From NCBI RefSeq assembly GCF_027587195.1, contig NZ_JAPDDP010000008.1, forward strand, positions 92,065 to 156,064: DNA of 64,000 nucleotides. The letters are read 5' to 3'. Numbering within the stretch: the first letter of the stretch is position 1; the number at the start of each line of letters is the position of its first letter. Positions 43,427 through 52,303 of the stretch are shown here, in pieces. The DNA comes from Solirubrobacter phytolaccae. Its GTDB lineage: Bacteria > Actinomycetota > Thermoleophilia > Solirubrobacterales > Solirubrobacteraceae. Both the position numbers and the translations under genes were made by a program. The notes beneath the pieces were generated by a model. It did not search any database, was not told the DNA's origin, and worked only from the letters and a program-made list of their open reading frames with translations.

Positions 43427-43846
43427 ATGGCACCGGCCATCTCCCAGCTGCGGCGCGGCGTGCTCGAGTACTGCGTGCTCGCGCTCCTGCGCGACGGCGA
43501 GCGCTACGCGTACGAGCTCGTGACGACGCTCGGCGAGGCCGACGGGATGGTCACCAGCGAGGGAACGCTGTACCCGCTGCTCTCGCGGCTGCGCAAGGAA
43601 GGGCTCGTAGAGACCACCTGGCGCGAGTCCACGTCCGGCCCGCCACGCCGCTACTACACGCTCACCGCCGAGGGGGAGGCCACGCTCGACGCGTTCGTCG
43701 TCGAGTGGCGGCGCTTCTCCCGGTCCGTCGATGGCCTGCTGGCCATGGGGAACCCGCATGACGCACACCCTGCACCCGCTCGCCGAGGACTACTTGGAGC
43801 GGCTCGACCGGGCGGCCGCCCACCTGCCGCGCGCCCGGCGACGTGA
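43427..43846 (+). CDS. PadR-family transcriptional regulator
   Basis: 139 residues. Winged helix LRRGVLEYCVLALLRDGERYAYELVTTLGEADGMVTSEGTLYPLLSRLRKEGLVETTW, then SGPPRRYYTLTAEGEATLDAFVVEWRRF. The last 30 residues (HDAHPAPARRGLLGAARPGG) are low-complexity and are read through the first 89 bases of the next gene. The true conserved protein appears to end near GLLAMGNP, so the tail may be neutral extension. PadR repressors of this class usually control the adjacent HAAS/DUF1700 membrane gene. Confidence 0.85.
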   Translation: MAPAISQLRRGVLEYCVLALLRDGERYAYELVTTLGEADGMVTSEGTLYPLLSRLRKEGLVETTWRESTSGPPRRYYTLTAEGEATLDAFVVEWRRFSRSVDGLLAMGNPHDAHPAPARRGLLGAARPGGRPPAARPAT

Positions 43847-44195
43847 GCTGGTCGACGACATCGAGGCGCACCTGCTGGAGGCGCTGAGCCCGGAGCCCAG
43901 CGACGCCGAGGTACGTGAGGTGCTGGCGCGGCTGGGCGCGCCCGAGGAGATCGTGGACGCCGAGGCGCCGCGCCCGCCGCGGCCGGCGCGCCCGGCCGGG
44001 CGCAAGTGGGGGACGGGCGCCACGGTCCTGTTCGCAGCCGTGACGCTCGTGTGCCTCTACATCGCCGCGAGCCTGGGGGCCTACTGGGGCATGCAGCGGG
44101 AGGGCGCCGACGGCGGCCAGCTGATCGGCGCCGCGGTGCTCCTCCTCCTGCTGACGCCCGTGGGGTTGGGCGTCTACCTCAGCCGGCGGGGCTGA
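43758..44195 (+). CDS. HAAS/DUF1700-like membrane protein partner of PadR
   Basis: 145 residues. The N-terminal helical segment YLERLDRAAAHLPRARRRELVDDIEAHLLEAL...VLARLGAPEEIVDA is the HAAS/DUF1700 pattern that usually accompanies PadR genes. Two membrane segments follow (about 85-107 and 120-140) separated by a short loop. Role unknown; such pairs respond to envelope stress in some species. Its start lies within padR (89-base overlap) and its end overlaps glpD by 17 bases. Confidence 0.78.
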   Translation: MTHTLHPLAEDYLERLDRAAAHLPRARRRELVDDIEAHLLEALSPEPSDAEVREVLARLGAPEEIVDAEAPRPPRPARPAGRKWGTGATVLFAAVTLVCLYIAASLGAYWGMQREGADGGQLIGAAVLLLLLTPVGLGVYLSRRG

Positions 44196-45879
44196 ACACG
44201 TCCGGCGCGCTGAGCCGCTCCAGGTCCGCCGCGCGGTCGTCGGGCTGCTCCTGCGAGCGACGCTCGGCCGCGACCCGCTCGCGGTAGAGCGACACCTCGC
44301 GGGCGATCGTGTCCTCGTCCCAGCCGAGCGGACCGGCCATCAGGCGGGCGGCCGGCTCGGCCGACTCCAGGCCGCGGTCCCAGGTCTCGATCGAGATCCG
44401 GGTGCGGCGTGCGAGCACGTCGTCCAGGTGGCGCGCGCCTTCGTGGGAGGCGGCGTACCGGACCTCGACGCACAGGTAGTCGTCCGCGCCCGGCAGCGGC
44501 TCGCCCAGCGCAGGCTCGTCCTTCATCATCGAGAGCAGCTCGTCGGTGCGCGTGCCGTAGCGGCGCAGCAGGTGCTCGATCCGCGCGACGTGCACGCCCG
44601 ACTCGGTGGCCACGCGCTCGCGGCGGTTCCAGAGCGCCTGGAAGCCGTCGCCGCCGACCAGCGGCGTGACGTCGGTGGCCGAGGGCGGGACGTGGCGGTC
44701 CAGGCCGTGCACGGCCGCGTCGATCGCGTCCTTGGCCATCACGCGGTAGGTCGTGTACTTGCCGCCGGCCACGGCGATCAGGCCCGGGACGGGCACGGCG
44801 ACCGTGTGCTCGCGCGAGAGCTTCGACGTCGACTCGGACTCGCCCGTGAGCAGCGGCCGCAGCCCCGCGTAGACGCCCTCGACGTCCTCGCGCGTCAGCG
44901 GCTGGTTGATCACCGCGTTGATGTGCTCGAGCACGTAGTCGATGTCCGACGACGACGCGGCGGGGTGCGCCTTGTCGAGATTCCAGTCGGTGTCGGTGGT
45001 GCCGATGATCCAGTGGCGGCCCCACGGGATCACGAACAGCACGCTCTTCTCGGTGCGCAGGATCAGGCCGGTGTCCAGCTGGAGCCGATCCTTCGGCACC
45101 ACGAGGTGGATGCCCTTGGAGGCGCGCACCTGGAACTTGCCGCGCTCGCCGACGAGGTGCTGGACGTCGTCGGTCCACACGCCGGTGGCGTTGACGACCT
45201 CGTGCGCACGCACCGAGATCACCGCCTCGCTGGCCATGTCGCGGACCTTGACGCCCGTGACCCGCTCACCTTCGCGCAGGAAGCCGACGACCTTCGCGTT
45301 GGACACCACCGCGGCGCCCAGTGAGGCCGCCGTTCGCGCCACGGTCATCGTGTGCCGGGCGTCGTCGACCTTCGCGTCGTAGTACTGGAGCGCACCGACC
45401 AGTGAGTCCGATTTGAGCGCCGGCGCGATGCGCAGCGCGCCCCGCTTCGTCAGGTGCCGGTGGCGCTTGAGCCCCTTGTAGCCGCCGAGCGAGTCGTACA
45501 GGATCAGCCCGGCGCCGATGTACGGGCGCTGCCAGTGCTCGGTCAGCGGCAGCATGAACGGGACCGGCTGCACGAGATGTGGCGCAATGACGTTCAACAG
45601 CAGGGAACGTTCGCGCAGCGCCTCACGCACCAGGCCGAAGTCCCGCTGCTCCAGGTAGCGCAAGCCCCCGTGCACGAGCTTGCTCGACCGTGACGAGGTG
45701 CCGGAGGCGAAGTCCCGCGCCTCCACGAGCGCCACGTTGAGGCCGCGTGTGGCCGCGTCCAGAGCCGAACCGGCGCCCACGGTGCCCCCGCCGATCACCA
45801 CGACATCGAATACCTCGGACTCCAAGCGCGTAAGCGCTTCGCGGCGTTGCTCGGGACCAAGACGGCTGCGGTCGTTCAA
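44179..45879 (-). CDS. glpD: Glycerol-3-phosphate dehydrogenase, FAD-dependent
   Basis: 566 residues from TTG 45879, preceded by AGGAG at 8 bases. FAD motif VVIGGGTVGAGSALDAATRG, the signature GTSSRSSKLVHGGLRYLEQ, WGRHWIIGTTDTDWN and GGKYTTYRVMAKDA are all typical. It oxidises sn-glycerol-3-phosphate to dihydroxyacetone phosphate at the membrane, feeding electrons to quinone. Length is normal. Divergent from glpF-glpK, making a complete glycerol uptake and oxidation module. No GlpR/IclR regulator is adjacent. Confidence 0.93.
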   Translation of the reverse strand: MNDRSRLGPEQRREALTRLESEVFDVVVIGGGTVGAGSALDAATRGLNVALVEARDFASGTSSRSSKLVHGGLRYLEQRDFGLVREALRERSLLLNVIAPHLVQPVPFMLPLTEHWQRPYIGAGLILYDSLGGYKGLKRHRHLTKRGALRIAPALKSDSLVGALQYYDAKVDDARHTMTVARTAASLGAAVVSNAKVVGFLREGERVTGVKVRDMASEAVISVRAHEVVNATGVWTDDVQHLVGERGKFQVRASKGIHLVVPKDRLQLDTGLILRTEKSVLFVIPWGRHWIIGTTDTDWNLDKAHPAASSSDIDYVLEHINAVINQPLTREDVEGVYAGLRPLLTGESESTSKLSREHTVAVPVPGLIAVAGGKYTTYRVMAKDAIDAAVHGLDRHVPPSATDVTPLVGGDGFQALWNRRERVATESGVHVARIEHLLRRYGTRTDELLSMMKDEPALGEPLPGADDYLCVEVRYAASHEGARHLDDVLARRTRISIETWDRGLESAEPAARLMAGPLGWDEDTIAREVSLYRERVAAERRSQEQPDDRAADLERLSAPDVFSPAG

Positions 45880-45938
45880 GAGCGGGCTCCTGCGGGGAGT
45901 AGGTTTCCCCTCGGAGGCTAGCGAGAGGAGAGACCCGC
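45880..45938. promoter_or_regulatory. Short divergent glpD/glpF control region
   Basis: Only 59 bases separate the two starts. GGGGA and TCCCC form an inverted repeat around a 7-base centre (GTAGGTT) in the middle (about 45895-45911). glpF has GAGGAGAG before its ATG and glpD AGGAG before its TTG. Both promoters must overlap here, so a single regulator could control the whole module. Operator identity unknown. Confidence 0.35.
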
Positions 45939-46838
45939 ATGAGTGGTACCCGCCGTTGGCGCTGGCAACAGTCGGTGCTGGGGGAGCACGTCGCCGAGTT
46001 CCTCGGGACGTTCATCATCATCCTGCTCGGCAACGGGGTGGTCGCGATGGCGGTCGCGGCGCTCAACCAGTCCGGACGTGGCGAGCTGATCTTCGCGGCC
46101 AGCGGCGATTGGCTGCTGATCACGTGGGGTTGGGGCTTTGCCGTGTGCTTCGCCGTCTACGTCGCCGGTGGTGTGTCCGGCGCGCATCTGAACCCGGCGG
46201 TGACCCTCGCGCTCGCGTGGCGTCGCGGCTTCGAGTGGAACAAGGTGCCGGGGTACATCGTCGCCCAGGTGCTCGGCGCGTTCGCCGGCGCCGCGGTCGT
46301 CTACGCCAACTACCGCTACGCGATCGTCAGCTACGAGACCGCGAACGACATCGTCCGCGACGCGGACAGCGGGGCCGGCACGTTCGGCATCTTCGGCACG
46401 AGCCCCGCGCCGTACTACCAGAACTGGTTCGGGCCGTTCCTGGACCAGGTGATCGGCACCGCGATCCTGGTCGCGTTCATCTTCGCGGTCACGGACGAGT
46501 ACAACGCGGTGGTCAAGGCCAACCTGGCGCCGCTGATCATCGGCTTCATCGTCGTCGCCGTCGGCATCTCGTTCGGCGCGAACGCGGGCTACGCGATCAA
46601 CCCCGCACGTGACTTCGGGCCGCGCATGTTCGCGTGGTTCGCCGGCTGGGGGGACAACGCGATGCCCGGCAACTACGGCAACATCAACACCTACTTCTGG
46701 ATACCCATCCTCGGGCCGATCGTCGGCGCCGGCGTAGGTGCGGCGATCTATGACTTCTGCATCCGCAACACGCTGATCGCCCGCGGGATCAAACCTGACC
46801 CGGACGTGTCCGAAGAGGGCCGCACGGCGATCGACTGA
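45939..46838 (+). CDS. glpF: Glycerol uptake facilitator (aquaglyceroporin)
   Basis: 299 residues with six membrane segments and both pore half-helices: [11 protein letters not shown] and [12 protein letters not shown]. The aspartate after the second NPAR (RDFGPR) is the aquaglyceroporin marker, indicating glycerol rather than water-only transport. A long external loop ([19 protein letters not shown]) follows the third segment. It lets glycerol diffuse into the cell, where GlpK traps it. Followed after 16 bases by glpK. Confidence 0.93.
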   Translation: MSGTRRWRWQQSVLGEHVAEFLGTFIIILLGNGVVAMAVAALNQSGRGELIFAASGDWLLITWGWGFAVCFAVYVAGGVSGAHLNPAVTLALAWRRGFEWNKVPGYIVAQVLGAFAGAAVVYANYRYAIVSYETANDIVRDADSGAGTFGIFGTSPAPYYQNWFGPFLDQVIGTAILVAFIFAVTDEYNAVVKANLAPLIIGFIVVAVGISFGANAGYAINPARDFGPRMFAWFAGWGDNAMPGNYGNINTYFWIPILGPIVGAGVGAAIYDFCIRNTLIARGIKPDPDVSEEGRTAID

Positions 46839-46854
46839 GGAGGAGAGCAAGCCA

Positions 46855-48333
46855 ATGGCGGAGTACATCGGCGCGATCGACCAGGGGACGACGAGCAGCC
46901 GCTTCATCGTCTTCGACAAGGACGGCAACATCGTCACGGTCGATCAGCGCGAGCATGAGCAGATCACGCCCAAGGCGGGCTGGGTCGAGCACGACGCGAA
47001 GGAGGTGTGGACGCGCACGCGGGAAGTGATCGGCGGCGCGCTCGCGAACTCCAAGCTCGAGGCGGGCGACATCGCCGCCGTCGGGATCACCAACCAGCGT
47101 GAGACGACGGTCGTCTGGGACCGCAAGACGGGCGAGCCGGTCTACAACGCGATCGTCTGGCAGGACACGCGCACGGACAAGATCGTGCGGGAGCTCGGCG
47201 ACGCGGACGTCGTGCGCGAGGCCACGGGCCTGCCGCTCTCGACCTACTTCAGCGGGCCGAAGATCAAGTGGATCCTCGACAACGTCGACGGCGCTCGCGA
47301 GCGGGCGGAGAACGGCGACCTGGCGTTCGGGACGATGGACTCGTGGGTGATCTGGAACCTCACGGGCGGCGAGCAGCACGTCACCGACGTGACGAACGCG
47401 TCCAGGACGCTGCTGATGGACCTCAAGACGCTCGACTGGCACGAGCCGAGCCTCGAGCTGATGGGCATCCCGCGCTCGATGCTGCCCGAGATCAAGTCGA
47501 GCTCGGAGGTCTACGGCGAGGTCAAGGGCACCGCGATCGGCGGCACCCCGATCGCCGGCATCCTCGGCGACCAGCAGGCGGCGCTGTTCGGCCAGACGTG
47601 CTTCGACCGCGGCGACGCGAAGAACACGTACGGCACGGGCTCGTTCCTGCTCGTGAACACGGGCGAGGAGATCGTCCACACCGAGAAGCTGCTGACCACC
47701 GCCGCCTACAAGCTCGGCGACGGCAAGGTGACCTACGCCCTCGAGGGCTCGATCGCCGTCACCGGCGCGCTCATCCAGTGGCTGCGCGACCGGCTGAAGA
47801 TCATCGACTCCGCGCCCGAGGTGCAGGAGCTGGCCAAGACCGTGGACGACAACGGCGGCGTGTACTTCGTCCCGGCGTTCAGCGGCCTGTTCGCGCCGTA
47901 CTGGCGTGACGACGCGCGCGGCGTGATCGTCGGCCTCACCGCCTACGCGAACCGGGGCCACATCGCCCGCGCCGCGCTGGAGGCCGCCGCCTGGCAGTCA
48001 CGCGAGGTGGTCGACGCCGCGAACGACGTGGCCGACGTGCCGTTCACCGACCTGCGGGTCGACGGTGGCATGACCGGCAACGACCTGCTGATGCAGTTCC
48101 AGGCGGACGTGCTCGGCGTGCCGGTGATCCGTCCGAAGGTGACCGAGACGACCGCGCTGGGCGCCGCCTACGCCGCGGGCCTGGCGACCGGCTTCTGGGC
48201 GAGCCAGGACGAGCTCCGTGAGCGCTGGGCGGAGGACAAGCGCTGGGAGCCGCAGATGGACGAGGACACGCGCGAGAAGGAGTACGCGCGCTGGAAGAAA
48301 GCGGTGCAGAGGACCCTAGATTGGGTTGAGTGA
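46855..48333 (+). CDS. glpK: Glycerol kinase
   Basis: 492 residues, full length. FGGY kinase marks: [15 protein letters not shown] (7-21), [49 protein letters not shown] and [21 protein letters not shown]. It phosphorylates glycerol with ATP to sn-glycerol-3-phosphate, the substrate of the divergent glpD. Preceded by GGAGGAGAG. Its stop overlaps the start of the serine hydrolase gene by 4 bases (GTGA). Confidence 0.96.
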   Translation: MAEYIGAIDQGTTSSRFIVFDKDGNIVTVDQREHEQITPKAGWVEHDAKEVWTRTREVIGGALANSKLEAGDIAAVGITNQRETTVVWDRKTGEPVYNAIVWQDTRTDKIVRELGDADVVREATGLPLSTYFSGPKIKWILDNVDGARERAENGDLAFGTMDSWVIWNLTGGEQHVTDVTNASRTLLMDLKTLDWHEPSLELMGIPRSMLPEIKSSSEVYGEVKGTAIGGTPIAGILGDQQAALFGQTCFDRGDAKNTYGTGSFLLVNTGEEIVHTEKLLTTAAYKLGDGKVTYALEGSIAVTGALIQWLRDRLKIIDSAPEVQELAKTVDDNGGVYFVPAFSGLFAPYWRDDARGVIVGLTAYANRGHIARAALEAAAWQSREVVDAANDVADVPFTDLRVDGGMTGNDLLMQFQADVLGVPVIRPKVTETTALGAAYAAGLATGFWASQDELRERWAEDKRWEPQMDEDTREKEYARWKKAVQRTLDWVE

Positions 48334-49148
48334 AGACGCTTGGAGTTCGCCACGCCGGTGAGACGACGATCTCGGGCACCGATGCGGTGTTCGAGATCGG
48401 CTCGCTCACGAAGCTGCTGACCGGCGCGCTGCTGGCGCTGCTGGTCGAGGACGGGGTCGTCGCGCTCGACGATCCCGTCGCGCGGCACTTGCCGGTCGCG
48501 CCGCCCGTCCAAGGCAGGCCGATCACGCTCGAGGACCTCGCCACGCACCGCTCCGGCCTGCCGCGGGTCCCGCGCAAGCTCGAGCGCTGGGACCGCAGGG
48601 ACCCGTACGCGCAGTTCACCGCCGACCGCATGCCGGACGTGATCGCGCGCACCGCCCCCAAGGCTGAGCCGGGCGGCCGCGTCGCGTACTCCAACTACGG
48701 CTACGGGCTGCTCGGCTTCGCGCTCGGCCACGCGGCGTCGAGCACCTACGGGGAGCTGATCCGGACGCGTCTCACCGATCCGCTCGCGATGACGCGGACC
48801 GGGCTCGACACGCCGGGCCTCGTCCAGGGCCACACGTTCGCGGGCCGCCCCACGCCGCCCTGGAACCTCGCCGCGCTGGCCGGCGCGGGCGGCCTGCGGT
48901 CGACCGCGAGCGACGTGCTGCGCTTCCTGACGTCGGAGCCGGCCCGCGCCTCGCTCGCCTGGTTCAAGGCCCCGGGCGGGCACGGCCTGCTGATGCATGA
49001 CGGCGGCACGGGCGGTTTCCGCTCGTTCGCGCTGCTGAAGGGGGAGACCGCGGTCGTCGCGCTCCACGACCACGCGCGCCGCATCAACGGCGCGGCGTTC
49101 AAGGCGTTGAAGACGGCGGAGGGGAGTAGACCGGGCCGTCAGGCGTAG
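48330..49148 (+). CDS. Serine beta-lactamase-like hydrolase (class C/EstB type)
   Basis: 272 residues from GTG 48330. Catalytic motifs of the beta-lactamase-related family: SxxK as [12 protein letters not shown], YxN as [12 protein letters not shown], and HDGGTGGF in place of the KTG motif. No signal peptide is seen, unlike true beta-lactamases, so it is more likely a cytoplasmic esterase or peptidase. Shorter than usual (about 350-400). It is coupled to glpK by a 4-base overlap and its end overlaps the converging 1043-residue protein gene by 50 bases. Confidence 0.78.
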   Translation: MKTLGVRHAGETTISGTDAVFEIGSLTKLLTGALLALLVEDGVVALDDPVARHLPVAPPVQGRPITLEDLATHRSGLPRVPRKLERWDRRDPYAQFTADRMPDVIARTAPKAEPGGRVAYSNYGYGLLGFALGHAASSTYGELIRTRLTDPLAMTRTGLDTPGLVQGHTFAGRPTPPWNLAALAGAGGLRSTASDVLRFLTSEPARASLAWFKAPGGHGLLMHDGGTGGFRSFALLKGETAVVALHDHARRINGAAFKALKTAEGSRPGRQA

Positions 49149-52100
49149 AGGTGTTGGGCTCGGGGGTCGCCGCCGCCGCCGAGCCCACCTTCGCCGGGAG
49201 CGAGACCGACTGCTCGAGCGAGAGCAGGCTGTCGAGGAGCGCCTGGCCGCGCAGCTCGGCCGCGGCCTGGGCGCGGACCCAGGCGTCGATGCCCGCCAGC
49301 TCGGAGGCCGACAGCGCCGGGCCGAGCTGGGCCTGGGCGCGTAGCGCGCCGGTGCCGTTGTTCATCGCCGTGCGCAGCTGGCCGATCTGGCCGGCGAGCT
49401 CGCCGCGGATGCGCGCGAGCTCCGCGGCGTCCTTGACGGTGTCCGCCAGCGGGCCCTTGGAGGCCTTCAGCCAGCCCGCCAGCGCCTCGGCCAGCGACTC
49501 CATCTTCGCGGCGCTCATGCCGGTCACGGCGACGTCGCGGCCGAGGATCTCGACGACGCGCCCGCCGTGCTTGCCGAGGTCCTTGATCGCGCCGACGAGC
49601 GCCGGGCCCTCGGCGCCGCGCGCGATCGCGGCGAACGCGCGGTCGAGGAAGTGGCCTTCGCCCAGGATCGACGTGAAGCGCTGGCCGGGCCAGATCGTCG
49701 CGGCGGCGGGGTCGACCTTCACGCCCGCCTCGGCCAGCTTCTCCAGGTCGGACTTCACGCCCGACGCCGCCGCGCGCTCGGTCACCCACGTGCGGATCGA
49801 GCCTCCCGTGCCGTACATCGTGTCGCTGGAGGCGAGCACCTCGGCCTGGGTGCGGCCGATCTTCTGGATCAGCGCCGCCTTCTCGGCCTCAGCGCCGCCT
49901 TCGGCCTCGAGCTTGGCGAGCGCCGCGGACCAGTCGTCCATGCGCTTGTTGAGCGCGCCGACCTGCTCCTTGCTCAGCGGCGTGAACGTGCCGTCGGCGC
50001 GGGCCTTGGCGAGCGCCTCCTCGAACCGCGCGGCCTCGCGGTCGATCGCCGCTCGCGCCTGCGGGGACAGGTCCTTGACGACGTCCTGCAGGTGCATGCG
50101 CGCGGGGTTGACGGCGGCGTCGAGGTCCAGCACCGACTCCAGCTCGGTGCGGGAGACGCCGGCGCGGCGCGCGATGTACTCGAGCGCGCGGTCGGCCTGC
50201 TGGGCGGCGTCGCGGCCGACGGTGGAGAGGTCGACATCGGACGTGGACGCCGCGGTGCCGGTCTGCACGGCCTTGGACTCGCCCTTGGACGCGGCCTCCA
50301 TCCAGGCCTGCATGTCGCGCACGAGCGAGGAGCGCCAGGCGTCCAGCTCGGTCGCGATCGGATGGCCTTCGCCGAGCGTCTTGGTCACCGTCTTCCAGCC
50401 GCCGGCCCGGCGCAGGGCGCCCGCGTAGCCGAACTGGTCGATCGCGGCGCGCATCGTCGCCGCGCGCTCGGCCGGCTCGAGCTTGGCGAAGTCGGCGAGG
50501 TTGGCCACCAGGCCTTCGAGCGCTTCCCCACCCAGGTTGCCGGCGGCGAGCAGGCGCTTGCCCGCCTCGCTCTCCTTGCCAACGATCGTCGCGAGCTCCT
50601 CGGCGCTCTTGCCGGAGGCCTTGATCGTCGCCTCGATGCCGGCCTCGCCGAGCGACTTCTCGATCGCGAGCTGCTTGAGCCCGAGATCGGCGCCGCTCAG
50701 CGCCTCCGAGAGCCCCGCCGTGCCCATCTTCGCCGCGCCGGCTTCGGCCGCCTCGAGCAGCTTCGCCGCCGGCCCGCCGAGCTTGGACGCGGCCGAGGCG
50801 ATGCCGACCGCGCCGTCGATGAACGCCAGCGCCGAGTCCATCACGGCCTGGAACAGCGCGCTGTCGACCTGCTCCTGGGTGACGATGTCGTTGCGGGCGT
50901 CGCCCGTGTGCGCGTCGATCGCCTTCGCCTTGTCGAGGTAGTCCTCGATCGAGATCGCGGCGTTGCCGACGCTGGCGGTGATGCCGACGGCGACGGCGAT
51001 GAACGTCGCCATGCCGGCGGTCGCGAACTCGGCGACGAGGAACGCGGCGGCGCTGAGCGCGCCGAGCGCCAGCGACCGCAGGACCTTGCCCATCTCGTGG
51101 CCCTCGACGTCACGGGCGATGATCGCCTTCTCGAGCTCACCCGAGAACGGCCCGCCGGCCATCAGCTGCTGGTGGACCGGGATGAAGTCGCGGTAGTCGA
51201 GGTCGTCGCCGACGAGCGGCACGGCCTCGTCGATCTTCGCGCCCATCGCGGTCATCGCCTTGCCGATCTGCGCCCGCGCCTGCTTGGTGTCCTGCTTGGC
51301 GAGGTCCTTGGCCGCGCCCGCCTCGCCGTGCGTGACGATCGCGTACACGGCGGGCGAGTCGGCGAGGACCTTCTTGACCGCCTTGTCGAGCGTGTCGTAG
51401 TGGCCCTTGACCGCGTCGTAGTCCTGGTAGCCGCTCTCCCCGCTGCCCTCGCGCGGGCCCCTGATCTGCGGCGGCTTGTCGGGGTCGAAGAGCGCGGGGA
51501 CCTCGACGTCGGACGCGAAGTCGCGCCGCCAGCCGCCGCTGCGGTGCTCCGTGTTGCGGCCGACCTTGATCAGCTTCGCGTTGGCCATCCCCGCCTGCCA
51601 GGCCGCGACCTGCTCGGCGAGGAGCTGTGCCTTGCGCACCGCGAGGTCCTGCTCGGCGGTCGTCTCGGCCGACTCCGGCTCGGTTCCCGCGGTGACGCCG
51701 ACCGCTTCCATCTGCGCGGTCACGTAGTCGCGGTTGGCCTGCAGGTTGCCGAGCACGCGGCCCTCGACGGCCGCCTTGAAGCGCTCGCGCACGCTGTCGA
51801 AGGCCTCGTTCTCGAGCAGCGACGGGTCGCGCTTGGCGCTGCGCATGAACAGCGCCGCGTTGGCCTTCGCCACCGTGAGCAGGTCCGGCATCGACTCCCA
51901 CACCACGGTCGCGCCGAACGCGCCGCCCTGCGAGCCCAGCAGCCGCTCGATCTCCGCGAGCTTCTCCTCGGTCGACGCCGTCGGCAGGTCGATCTCGATG
52001 CCGTGCTTGAACTCCTTGAGGTCGCTCAGGATGCTGCGGGAGAGCATCCGCGCGACGCTCGCGTTGCCCGCTCCGGCGCTCAGCGCGCGGACCGCGGCGG

Positions 52101-52230
52101 CGCGTTGGTCGACGCCCATCCGGGCGAGCGGCACGGCCCGCCCGGGCAGCGGGACCACGGGCATCGCGGCGGTCTCCGCGGGGGCGACCGGGTCCGACTG
52201 TGCGACCGAATCGACCTCGCGTTGACTCAC
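49099..52230 (-). CDS. Large eCIS-cargo-like protein with N-terminal GNxxVARML signature
   Basis: 1043 residues. Residues 51-66 read SAGAGNASVARMLSRS, the short (A)GN-x-[AS]V-x-R-[ML]L motif found near the N-terminus of proteins encoded with extracellular contractile injection systems, often before a DUF4157 domain. A helical part follows, then LVGDDLDYRDFIPVHQQLMAGG (339-360) and a hydrophobic block (about 385-427, LALGALSAAAFLVAEFATAG), an arrangement I associate with large eCIS-linked cargo proteins. The remaining 600 residues are soluble, helical, lysine/alanine-rich. No catalytic toxin domain is recognised; the C-terminus is a proline/threonine tail. No tube, sheath or baseplate gene is in the window, so delivery would depend on a distant eCIS locus. 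Confidence 0.55.
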   Translation of the reverse strand: MSQREVDSVAQSDPVAPAETAAMPVVPLPGRAVPLARMGVDQRAAAVRALSAGAGNASVARMLSRSILSDLKEFKHGIEIDLPTASTEEKLAEIERLLGSQGGAFGATVVWESMPDLLTVAKANAALFMRSAKRDPSLLENEAFDSVRERFKAAVEGRVLGNLQANRDYVTAQMEAVGVTAGTEPESAETTAEQDLAVRKAQLLAEQVAAWQAGMANAKLIKVGRNTEHRSGGWRRDFASDVEVPALFDPDKPPQIRGPREGSGESGYQDYDAVKGHYDTLDKAVKKVLADSPAVYAIVTHGEAGAAKDLAKQDTKQARAQIGKAMTAMGAKIDEAVPLVGDDLDYRDFIPVHQQLMAGGPFSGELEKAIIARDVEGHEMGKVLRSLALGALSAAAFLVAEFATAGMATFIAVAVGITASVGNAAISIEDYLDKAKAIDAHTGDARNDIVTQEQVDSALFQAVMDSALAFIDGAVGIASAASKLGGPAAKLLEAAEAGAAKMGTAGLSEALSGADLGLKQLAIEKSLGEAGIEATIKASGKSAEELATIVGKESEAGKRLLAAGNLGGEALEGLVANLADFAKLEPAERAATMRAAIDQFGYAGALRRAGGWKTVTKTLGEGHPIATELDAWRSSLVRDMQAWMEAASKGESKAVQTGTAASTSDVDLSTVGRDAAQQADRALEYIARRAGVSRTELESVLDLDAAVNPARMHLQDVVKDLSPQARAAIDREAARFEEALAKARADGTFTPLSKEQVGALNKRMDDWSAALAKLEAEGGAEAEKAALIQKIGRTQAEVLASSDTMYGTGGSIRTWVTERAAASGVKSDLEKLAEAGVKVDPAAATIWPGQRFTSILGEGHFLDRAFAAIARGAEGPALVGAIKDLGKHGGRVVEILGRDVAVTGMSAAKMESLAEALAGWLKASKGPLADTVKDAAELARIRGELAGQIGQLRTAMNNGTGALRAQAQLGPALSASELAGIDAWVRAQAAAELRGQALLDSLLSLEQSVSLPAKVGSAAAATPEPNTSTPDGPVYSPPPSSTP

Positions 52231-52303
52231 AGGGCGAGCCTAAAGCGGCGGTGAGTAGGCGGTCAATGCGCTCGACCGCCGTCTTTGGTGCGGCTGTCCG
52301 TAC

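Noticed and set aside
48330..49148. Antibiotic-resistance beta-lactamase
   Set aside because: SxxK and YxN are present, but there is no signal peptide, the protein is short and it is coupled to glpK; esterase or peptidase is more likely.
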